A stretch of 64,000 nt of DNA, from contig NZ_LMUE01000003.1 of assembly GCF_009766065.1 (NCBI RefSeq), forward strand, positions 42,799 through 106,798, in the 5' to 3' direction. Made by a program: the position numbers and the translations under genes. The stretch comes from Dyella sp. S184 (lineage in GTDB: Bacteria; Pseudomonadota; Gammaproteobacteria; Xanthomonadales; Rhodanobacteraceae). The notes under the pieces are model-generated. The model did no database searches, was not told the origin of the DNA, and worked only from the letters and a program-made list of their open reading frames with translations. Below, one piece after another: positions 1-7,063 of the stretch (its first letter is position 1; each line of letters starts with the position of its first letter).

Positions 1-111
1 ACCTGGCTCACGGCCTCCGGCCGCAAGCCTTCTGAACATCTTGGATTTATTTGAACAACGCGGTGGAAATGACGAGCCGCGCCAGCCACCAAGCTTTACA
101 GCCCAATACAC

Positions 112-318
112 CTAGCTTGCTAGTTGACGTGTTGGGTACGCCGTTTGGATCGGATGGCCGTTTTCGATGACGGAACGAACAGCCTCCTCTTCATCAAGCA
201 GATGCTTAGATACAACGAGCTTAATGCCAGGCTGCGCCAGATACTGACCTTGCCACCGGTACCAAGGACAAGCTCCGACACTGAGAACAAGAAGATCAAT
301 CCTGTTGCGATCAGGCAA
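112..318 (-). pseudogene. possible coding remnant at the window edge
   Basis: A minus-strand frame that stays open from about position 380 down to 112, but with only CTG or TTG as possible starts. Its composition looks protein-like. A stretch reading LLVLSVGAC, then IKLVVSK, then DEEEAVRSVIENG is reminiscent of a response-regulator receiver fold, although the phosphate-accepting Asp after the LLVL strand is replaced. No convincing ribosome binding site is visible and overlapping frames are open too. The rest of 1-638 holds nothing I recognise. It may be a decayed gene or chance. Confidence 0.22.
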
Positions 319-638
319 ACGTTTCGCACGAGGTATTCGAGAGGCAATTGCTTGGAAAAGTTCCGCATGCAGTTATTGTGCGACTGCGTTCCATAAAGAT
401 GCGATATGGAAGAATCGGTTCGCCATATAGATAGCGTAAAAATTTCCTGTCGCCGATAGCTCCCGCTAGTGGCTGGTGGTGATCCGACAGGCGTGGCGTT
501 GCCCAACGCAGCAGCTGGTGTTGTGTTCCGTGAGAGCTACCGAGCCGGTGCATGCCGAAAGTCAGGGTGACAAATAGCGGTGTCGCAGGCGCATGCTCGA
601 CGCGTAAGCTGAGGGATCGAACCTTAGAGAGCGATCAC

Positions 639-1565
639 ATGGTTTTCCCGTCGCGCCCGCTGCTGGTTGTCGCCATGACGACCGTGCTCTTCGCTGCCAA
701 CTCGAATCAGGCAGCTGTCACGACTCCCTTCGACTTCTCGAAACACGCCATTGCCTTAAACGTGACCGTCAAGGGAGTACCGCTCTACGTTCTGCTGGAT
801 ACCGGCGTCGACCCTTCAGTCATCGACATCAAACGTGCCGATGCACTCGCATTGCCCGTGGATCGCAAGACCAGTGGGCAAGCCGACGGCGAAGGTACGG
901 GCAGCACCACTGTGTTTCCGGCAACGATCAAGGACCTCGAGATCGGCGGTCACGCCTTCGGCGACGTGGTGACGCTGGCCGCGGACATGGGAACGCTCTC
1001 GAAAACCTACGGGCGTCCTGTCGATGGGGTCCTGGGTTATAGCTTCCTGAAGGACAAGGTCGTACTGATCGACTATACGGCCAGCACCGTCACGATCTTT
1101 TCCGGCACCAAGGAGGCCGAAGTGTTCGTTCGGCAGTGCAGGAAGCATTACGGCACGCCGCTGCGTTCATTCGCCGATGAGCAGATACCGGTGATTCCGG
1201 ATTTTCAACTTGGCGATGCAAAGGTGCCAATCACGCTGGACACTGGTTCAAACCGAGGCATCGCGCTGTATCAGGTGGCGCTGAATGTGAAAGGCATACG
1301 TGGCGCGCTGAAAGTCACGGGCAAGGCTCATGGCGCCGGTGCGCGCGGCACTTTCACCAGTGATACCGCGACCTTGAATGTCCCCGTCGGAATGGGACCC
1401 TTCCAGTTGCCGGCAGGTGAACCCGTCGTCGTCATGTCGTCCAGGGGCTCGGCCGACTCACGCATGGCGAACATCGGCAACATGACGTTCGCAGCAATGA
1501 AGGTGAAGCTCTTGCTCGACTACCCAGCGAAGCAGGTTTCCTTCTACGGCGACTGCGCTCCCTGA
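639..1565 (+). CDS. exported retropepsin-like aspartic protease family protein
   Basis: A protein of about 308 residues with two lobes. The first carries the aspartic-protease signature DTGVD and the second carries DTGSN, each in the hydrophobic context (LYVLLDTG, PITLDTG) usual for retropepsin-like domains. The first 25 or so residues from the chosen start (MVFPSRPLL, a hydrophobic run, then an Ala-rich stretch) look like a signal peptide, so the product probably acts in the periplasm or outside. I chose ATG 639 over the upstream ATG 552 because it places the signal peptide at the N-terminus and has a purine-rich AGAGA 8 bp upstream. Two DTG motifs in one chain would allow an intramolecular pepsin-like active site. 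The substrate is unknown and proteolysis is unproven. Confidence 0.8.
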   Translation: MVFPSRPLLVVAMTTVLFAANSNQAAVTTPFDFSKHAIALNVTVKGVPLYVLLDTGVDPSVIDIKRADALALPVDRKTSGQADGEGTGSTTVFPATIKDLEIGGHAFGDVVTLAADMGTLSKTYGRPVDGVLGYSFLKDKVVLIDYTASTVTIFSGTKEAEVFVRQCRKHYGTPLRSFADEQIPVIPDFQLGDAKVPITLDTGSNRGIALYQVALNVKGIRGALKVTGKAHGAGARGTFTSDTATLNVPVGMGPFQLPAGEPVVVMSSRGSADSRMANIGNMTFAAMKVKLLLDYPAKQVSFYGDCAP

Positions 1566-2144
1566 GTAACGCCACTACCGCTCGCGCGTGCATTGCTATG
1601 GCACATAGTATGGAGCATGACGATCCGGACGGATTCGGGATGGCCAGGCAACAACGTACCGTCGACCGCGTGCTTTATGTTTCCACCATCGCCACGTGGT
1701 GTCAGAACAAAGCCGCCGCCTCGCTGATCGCTATCCACACGCTGATCAGAAACGGAATGCGAACCAGCGCTATAGCAGCGGGTGTAACCGTTTATCAAAA
1801 GAGTGCTGTGCGCCTGTCGCGGAGTGGGACACAGTTTGAGGGGGCGCTGTTGATTGTTGCAAAGCTAGCTAGAAAGCTTGATCGCAACGGTTTGCGCAGC
1901 GATCGGAAACCCAATGCATCGTGAGAGCAGGAAAGCTACTGCAAGGACGGTCCGTATACCGAAGGGGCTCGTGTGAGGGTGTTCAAGCAAGATCATCGCC
2001 ATACGATCACTCGTAATTCATCTATCTACGAATCTCACGACTACCTCACACTAGAAGCGAGACCCAGCACGCATTATTGGCATTCGGTTCGGTAGAGCCT
2101 GCCTCCAACGGTCCGAATTAGCGGGTCTTGAGGTAACACCGATC
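1566..2144. other. intergenic stretch without a convincing gene
   Basis: About 580 bases. A plus-strand frame at 1598-1924 is open for 108 codons but lacks a ribosome binding site, recognisable motifs or protein-like composition, so I do not call it. The last 100 bases presumably hold the promoter of the 2145 gene. No hairpin or repeat stood out. Confidence 0.4.
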
Positions 2145-2510
2145 ATGACAATCACACTGCTCCTTATCGTCGCAGGGTGCCTAGGCGCTTCGACGTTTGT
2201 TCCCTTCATTGCCGATGCGCAGGAAGGGCGAATCGCGTTCTCAGGCGCGGTTGTTACACCCACCTGCAGCATTGCCACTCCCGTCATAGCCATGGCTGCC
2301 GATGTACCGAGCGCAGTAAATGAGACGCGGCAATTGACTTGTGCCACGTCGGCCAATGCAAGTCTCACTATGCCCCAGAGTTATGCACTGACCGTCGTTC
2401 GCTTGTCGAGTTTGGTACCAGATCGAGTACTGAAATACTTCGACACCTACGTTAAGGCAGAGCGTCCCGGTGCGGCGGACCCGGTGTTGCTGACGCAGGC
2501 TTACGACTGA
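2145..2510 (+). CDS. small secreted fimbrial-subunit-like protein
   Basis: A 121-residue protein with an N-terminal hydrophobic segment (ITLLLIVAGCLG) followed by an Ala-containing cleavage-like site before QEGRIAFSG. The sequence after the signal, GRIAFSGAVVTPTCSI with a second Cys about 30 residues later (LTCAT), is the pattern seen at the start of chaperone-usher pilin subunits, where the two Cys form a disulfide. It is shorter than a normal pilin (about 150-180 residues) and no chaperone or usher gene is nearby, so it is an orphan or a regulatory relative. GAGGT lies upstream of ATG 2145. Its stop overlaps the next start (TGATG at 2508-2512), which couples it to the c-di-GMP enzyme gene. 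Confidence 0.62.
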   Translation: MTITLLLIVAGCLGASTFVPFIADAQEGRIAFSGAVVTPTCSIATPVIAMAADVPSAVNETRQLTCATSANASLTMPQSYALTVVRLSSLVPDRVLKYFDTYVKAERPGAADPVLLTQAYD

Positions 2511-5470
2511 TGTCGCAGCGAGCCGTCGTTGCTTTTGACCACGAATCATTTGGCGATAGAGGCCAGATAGGGTGGCTTGCGCGCCTGATTGATGCCACCA
2601 CGCCGGAGGAAGTAGGTGCGGTTATCGTGGATCGGGTCAAAGCACAGCATGGCTGCGAAAAGGCAATGGTGGTTTGGTTGGCCGTCGATGGAAGCCCTGT
2701 CCACACTGCGACGCTTGCTGCTCCGAATATGCGTCAGTTGACCCAGGCTCACGCTGCTTTGCAATCGATCAACGGCTGGCAGAAATCGCCCGATGGTCAG
2801 CAGCTGGCGCTATGCCTATTGAGGCAAGAGCGGGTGGTGTTGTTGCTGACGTTGGCGCCTGGGGCCTCCGGCAAAGAACTGCTCGCCAACATCAAACAGT
2901 GTCTCCAATTGGCCACACATCACCTGCTTCATGCGATGAAACTGGCTGCTTTGAACGATTCACACAATCAGTTGGAACATTCCGAAAACCTGCAGCGCGC
3001 GTTATTTGCAATCGCAGATCTTTCCGGTTCCGATCTCGACATGCCGGAGCTTCTGCGTAGCATTCACATGATCGTTAGCCGGCTGATGTATGCCGAGAAC
3101 TTTTTCATTGTGCGGCACGATCCCGAGCGCGGCACGATGCGCTTTCTCTATTTCGTGGATGCAGAAGATACTGAAAGCCCCGACGCTGCGGGGGAAGAGT
3201 GGCTGGAAGCCCGCCGGGACACGCTGACCTGGCATCTCCTCACCCGTGGCAAGCCATTGATGGGGAGCAATGAGCAATTGCGCGAACAGATCAACGGATC
3301 GCTTTTGACGAGCGGCCCCGATAGTGTCGACTGGCTTGGTGTGCCGATGTTGCGCGATGGTCGGGTGCACGGTGCATTGGTAGTTCAGAGCTACAAGAAA
3401 GGTATCGCCTTCACAGAGGAGGATCGTGCCCTACTGGAGTTCGTCGGCAGTCACATCCTTACCGCCCTGGAACGCAAGCAGACCAAGGACGAGCTGGAGC
3501 AGCGGGTACAAACGCGGACGCTGGAGCTGGCCGAGGCCAATCAGGGCCTGCAAAAGGAAATACTGGAACGTCAATGGGCCGCTCGGTTACAGGCGACGCT
3601 GTTTCATCTCGCTCAGTTGGCGACCGCCGACATTGATGAGGGCGAATTTTACAAGCGTGTGCATGCGGCTGTCGGTGAACTGCTCAATGCAGAAAATTTC
3701 TTTATCGCGTTGCTTGTGGAGGACCGAGAGGCTCTGGAGTTTCCCTATTTCGTCGATGGTGCCGAGCCGTACATGGAACGGCGAACGTTGGGGCGAGGCC
3801 TCACAGAGTATGTCTTACGCCGCGGTGAATCGCTGAGGGCTGGACTTGCTGAAATATTCGAGCTTGATCGGCAAGGTGAGATATCGCTGAAGGGTGTTGG
3901 CCAGCCTGCTGTGTGCTGGCTTGGTGTACCGCTGATGGTGGGTGATGAGGTCATCGGCTTGGTGGCTGTACAGAGTTATACCGAAGCCATTGTTTACAGT
4001 CCAGCCGATCAGGAGCTACTGAGCTTCGCCGCATTGCAGATCGCGAACAGCATCTATCGACGGCGTGCGACTGCCTTCCTGCATCAAGCCAATGTGCAAC
4101 TGGAGCAGCGTGTAGAGCAGCGCACGCTGGAGCTGCGTCAACAAATTGCACACCGCGAAAAGGTCCAGCACCAGCTGAAACATCAAGTGATGCACGATAC
4201 GCTGACCGGGCTCCCCAATCGCGGTTTCATGCGTGATCGACTCGGCCGCGTTCTTGCCTTGATACAACGTGAGCCAAGTCGGCGTTGTGCGCTGCTGTAT
4301 CTGGATGTCGATCGTTTCAAGGTGATCAACGACAGCCTCGGACACCTTGCCGGCGACGAGTTTCTGAAAGCGATTGCCACCCGTTTGCAGCACTGCGTGC
4401 GTGAGCCGGACATGGTGGCGAGATTGTCAGGTGACGAATTTGCCATTCTGCTGGAGGACATTGAGGTTCCTTCTGTTGCAACGAATGTGGCTCAACGTGT
4501 GCTGCAGACCTTGGGCATGCCGTTGCGAATTGCCGGCAAGGAACTGGAACCGTCAGTCAGCGTGGGCGTTGCTTGCGGCGATGCCCATTATCTGGATGTC
4601 GACGAGTTGTTCCGCGACGCGGACATTGCGCTTTACCAAGCCAAGCAACTGGGTCGCAAGCGTTTTGTGGTGTTTGATGAAACGCTCGCGAAAGACATGG
4701 TTGATGTGCTGACGATAGAGGGTGAACTGCGCCAGGCACTCCAGCACGATCAGTTTCAGCCGTATTTCCAGCCCATCAGTCGACTCGATAGTGGCGAGGT
4801 AGTGGGCTACGAGGCATTGATCCGGTGGAACCATCCACAGCGCGGGCTGCTTAAGCCATCAGATTTCCTCAAGATCGCTGAGGACAGCGGATTGATCGAA
4901 ACGATCGACTGGCGCATGTTCGAACTCAGCTTTGACCTGCTTGCGCAGCACGGTTCGGGCGATACGTTCATGACGTTCAACGTCTCGGCGCGGCATTTGC
5001 GCCATGCAGATTTCGATACGCGCTTGATCCATATGCTTGAGTCCGCCGGATTGCCACCCACGCGACTGATCGCAGAAGTCACCGAAGGTGCGCTACTGGA
5101 CAATCCAGAACTCGTACGTGTCATTCTCGAACGACTGCGTACAGCTGGTGTGGGCGCTGCACTCGACGATTTCGGGACAGGATACTCATCACTCAGCTAT
5201 CTGCATTCGCTGCCATTGCGCATGTTGAAGATCGACCAAGTTTTTGTGCAGTCGTTGGACAAGATGGGAAATACCAACAGCACGATGGTGGTTGAAGCGA
5301 TCCTTGCGCTGGCACGTGCCTTGAACATCCAGGTGATCGCCGAAGGCATCGAAACCCAGGCACAGCACAACGTGCTGCTGGCGATGGGATGTGAAATGGG
5401 GCAAGGTTATCTGCTGGGTCGCCCCGCACCGATCGAACACTGGCTTGAACGGCATTCTTTAGTTGCGTGA
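2510..5470 (+). CDS. GAF-GAF-GGDEF-EAL cyclic-di-GMP enzyme
   Basis: A 986-residue cytoplasmic protein without membrane segments. The order is an N-terminal region, GAF 1 (about 155-320), a coiled coil (about 325-360), GAF 2 (about 365-525), a second coiled coil with the QRVEQRTLELR pattern, a GGDEF domain (about 570-730) and an EAL domain (about 740-980). The cyclase signature is SGDEF (640-644), a variant found in active enzymes, with the RxxD inhibitory site intact (REPD five residues before it). The phosphodiesterase side keeps EAL (768-770) and DDFGTGYSS. Both activities are therefore possible, with the GAF domains likely binding a small ligand. It is translationally coupled to the preceding secreted fimbrial-like gene. 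Which activity dominates cannot be told from sequence. Confidence 0.93.
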   Translation: MSQRAVVAFDHESFGDRGQIGWLARLIDATTPEEVGAVIVDRVKAQHGCEKAMVVWLAVDGSPVHTATLAAPNMRQLTQAHAALQSINGWQKSPDGQQLALCLLRQERVVLLLTLAPGASGKELLANIKQCLQLATHHLLHAMKLAALNDSHNQLEHSENLQRALFAIADLSGSDLDMPELLRSIHMIVSRLMYAENFFIVRHDPERGTMRFLYFVDAEDTESPDAAGEEWLEARRDTLTWHLLTRGKPLMGSNEQLREQINGSLLTSGPDSVDWLGVPMLRDGRVHGALVVQSYKKGIAFTEEDRALLEFVGSHILTALERKQTKDELEQRVQTRTLELAEANQGLQKEILERQWAARLQATLFHLAQLATADIDEGEFYKRVHAAVGELLNAENFFIALLVEDREALEFPYFVDGAEPYMERRTLGRGLTEYVLRRGESLRAGLAEIFELDRQGEISLKGVGQPAVCWLGVPLMVGDEVIGLVAVQSYTEAIVYSPADQELLSFAALQIANSIYRRRATAFLHQANVQLEQRVEQRTLELRQQIAHREKVQHQLKHQVMHDTLTGLPNRGFMRDRLGRVLALIQREPSRRCALLYLDVDRFKVINDSLGHLAGDEFLKAIATRLQHCVREPDMVARLSGDEFAILLEDIEVPSVATNVAQRVLQTLGMPLRIAGKELEPSVSVGVACGDAHYLDVDELFRDADIALYQAKQLGRKRFVVFDETLAKDMVDVLTIEGELRQALQHDQFQPYFQPISRLDSGEVVGYEALIRWNHPQRGLLKPSDFLKIAEDSGLIETIDWRMFELSFDLLAQHGSGDTFMTFNVSARHLRHADFDTRLIHMLESAGLPPTRLIAEVTEGALLDNPELVRVILERLRTAGVGAALDDFGTGYSSLSYLHSLPLRMLKIDQVFVQSLDKMGNTNSTMVVEAILALARALNIQVIAEGIETQAQHNVLLAMGCEMGQGYLLGRPAPIEHWLERHSLVA

Positions 5471-5580
5471 ATGCGAGCGTATTTGGTGCGCACGTCGCGG
5501 CGCTAAAACGAATTCGCAGCGAAGCGTTTGTGTGAGGTATGGCGAGCCATTCGTCCTGGAAAACCATACGGGTCACGTTC

Positions 5581-5652
5581 ATAGCTTTCCCTGAAGTGAC
5601 CTCGTGCAGTCTGGTAGAGGTGGCCGCTTCAGGAATGTGCAGGGAAAGCTAT
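5581..5652. repeat. 72-bp structured inverted repeat
   Basis: A perfect 13-bp inverted repeat: ATAGCTTTCCCTG at 5581-5593 and its complement at 5640-5652. Inside, CCTGAAG (5590-5596) can pair with CTTCAGG (5627-5633), and ACCTC can pair with GAGGT, so the whole stretch can fold as an imperfect extended stem or switch between pairings. It begins exactly at the stop codon of the minus-strand 52-codon gene. It is either a 3' structure or terminator of that gene, or a REP/MITE-like element. There is no long T run. Confidence 0.6.
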
Positions 5653-5810
5653 CAGTGGAACGATTGCTCTTGGTAACACCACCCTTTAAGCCACGCGATG
5701 GCCATGGCGGTATTGCACTCGTAAAAGCACCTGTCACGAGGCACGCCACAGTAGCGTGCGTAACAGCCCTCTACCCAAGCCTTCAACTGGTATTGGATTT
5801 TCTCGCTCAT
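5652..5810 (-). CDS. 52-residue Rmf/CrpP-like small protein
   Basis: A 52-codon minus-strand gene starting MSEKIQYQ. The residues show the pattern of ribosome modulation factor and CrpP-like proteins: an aromatic/Gly-containing helix (AWVEGCYARYCG), a Cys-containing turn (RDRCFY), then a helix ending AWLKGW. In Rmf relatives the corresponding segments are a GY..G helix, CPY and WL.GW. Five cysteines in 52 residues is unusual for that family. The ribosome binding site is weak (no AGGA before ATG 5810). A perfect inverted repeat begins at the stop codon. If the resemblance is real the product would bind ribosomes or act as a small stress modulator. That is inference only. Confidence 0.5.
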   Translation of the reverse strand: MSEKIQYQLKAWVEGCYARYCGVPRDRCFYECNTAMAIAWLKGWCYQEQSFH

Positions 5811-5902
5811 GTTGTCATTGGGCGCTTCGACAATGGAACAGGAAGTAACTGTTAGTTTCGCGTCAATTTGCCAGGCTCGTTACAAAACGCTCACTCAGTT
5901 AG

Positions 5903-6142
5903 ATTGCCGGGATCCTGCAGCTTCACTTCGAAGCAAATCAAGCATGGTCATGTGAATCATTCTTCGCGATCGCCCGAATCCCACTCATCGCCGCGAATGC
6001 TTCGACCGCAGGGATCAAAACTAATTTGGATAATGCGGCCGAGCATGCTGAGGTCGGTGTGTCTAAGCTCCAGCCATTGCGGGACCCTGTCCAGGTTGAC
6101 ATGGTAAGCAGCGGGACCTCTGGGGCTTCGGACGCGGCATAG
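5903..6142 (+). pseudogene. possible phasin-like remnant
   Basis: A plus-strand frame is open for 79 codons after a stop at 5900-5902, with no usable ATG. Its translation contains FEANQAW, then IARIPLIAANAS, then NLDNAAEHAEVG, a helical rhythm like phasin-family proteins. Without a start or ribosome binding site it would be a decayed gene. It could equally be chance, because a different frame on the other strand is also open here. The remainder of 5811-6149 holds nothing else I can support. Confidence 0.2.
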
Positions 6143-6149
6143 GCAGCTG

Positions 6150-6443
6150 CTACGTTGCTTGCGAATCGTTGGGCGGCAGGTATTCGCCTTCCATTTTGCC
6201 GTTCTTGTCGAGAATGGCGTCGATGCGATCCATCACCCACTCGTAATCCCCAGCGCCAGCCATGCGTGCGATAGCATCTGCACGGTCAGCGAATAGCGGC
6301 ATGAAATCGGCATCGTCCGGGTGCTGCGTGATCAGTTGTGGCGTGACCTGTTCCAACTTCACCAGCATGCTTTGAAGTTCTTCTCGGGTCAGCGGTGAAG
6401 GTTGCGCCAGCTTGCGCTCAAATTCTTCGCGAGTATTCACCAT
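6150..6443 (-). CDS. conserved-looking small hypothetical protein
   Basis: A 97-residue acidic, helical, cytoplasmic protein starting MVNTREEFERKL. A strong AGGAG sits 5 bp before ATG 6443. The sequence alternates helices rich in Leu, Asp and Arg (TREELQSMLVKLEQ, then FADRADAIARMAG, then YEWVMDRIDAILDKNG) and ends in a short disordered tail. There is no membrane segment, Cys or recognisable catalytic motif. I do not recognise the family. The clear ribosome binding site and coding composition make it a real gene. Confidence 0.68.
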   Translation of the reverse strand: MVNTREEFERKLAQPSPLTREELQSMLVKLEQVTPQLITQHPDDADFMPLFADRADAIARMAGAGDYEWVMDRIDAILDKNGKMEGEYLPPNDSQAT

Positions 6444-7063
6444 GTTTGCTCCTGCGGCACCTAGGACACCGAGCTTGGTGCTGGGAGCGTCAAGCCAGTG
6501 TCATGCATATGTTGTCGCCGAATGCAAAATGGAAGTTGTACTCAGCCGGGGGCTTCGAATCATCTGACACTCGCTTCTCCGTGAGAGAAAAGGGAAGCGC
6601 AACCCGCCCCGGATACGACGCTTGAGTTTCACCCCGATGTAACGTTCTACGTCGGGCACACTGTGGGAGTGGACCGGTTTGACAGTATGGATAGGCGCGG
6701 TCGGTCGTACACACCACTTTGAACGCTGACAACCGCGCTCAAAGGCACTTACCGACGGCCTGTGTCAGAGCCCGTCATCCATAAGAGAGCGAATGTGGAT
6801 GAAATCTGTCGTTGCCGACGTATAACGAGGGACGCTGGCAGTATCTGGGGCTCGGACATGACGGTTCTCTGTGATGTGGGTCACAGTAGCGATGGTCACA
6901 GTAACTGATCAACCTGTTTGGAACGGTCTATGCCTGTTTCCGTGTGAAGCGAATTTCACAGCAGATTGTGTGGCCATCGGTCGGCTCTCTTGACGGACTG
7001 GTTCGACGGATCAGGACCTTCGCTGGCTGTATCCATTCATCTCGCGCTTTCGCAGGACGGACC
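6444..7063. other. 620-bp regulatory region before the MASE1 cyclase gene
   Basis: No gene is supported here. The right-hand part holds a perfect CRP/Clp-type palindrome at 6870-6885, a further TCACA half site at 6895-6899, and a looser inverted repeat (TGTGA, 8 bp, TCACA) at 6943-6960. An in-frame GTG at 6944 would extend the downstream protein by 40 residues, but it lies inside that repeat and lacks a ribosome binding site. Confidence 0.5.
6870..6885. promoter_or_regulatory. perfect CRP/Clp-type binding palindrome
   Basis: TGTGA at 6870-6874 and TCACA at 6881-6885 are separated by six bases, the exact CRP consensus. In xanthomonads this sequence is bound by Clp, a CRP homologue whose DNA binding is blocked by cyclic-di-GMP (known for Xanthomonas Clp). 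The downstream gene encodes a GGDEF cyclase, which would make a feedback loop. Transfer of Clp behaviour to this organism is inference. Confidence 0.6.

Noticed and set aside
1598..1924. 108-codon plus-strand open frame
   Set aside because: No ribosome binding site, no motif, and amino acid composition unlike neighbouring genes.
6944..7063. GTG-initiated N-terminal extension of the MASE1 cyclase
   Set aside because: The GTG lies in an inverted repeat without a ribosome binding site, whereas ATG 7064 has AGGACGG 6 bp upstream.
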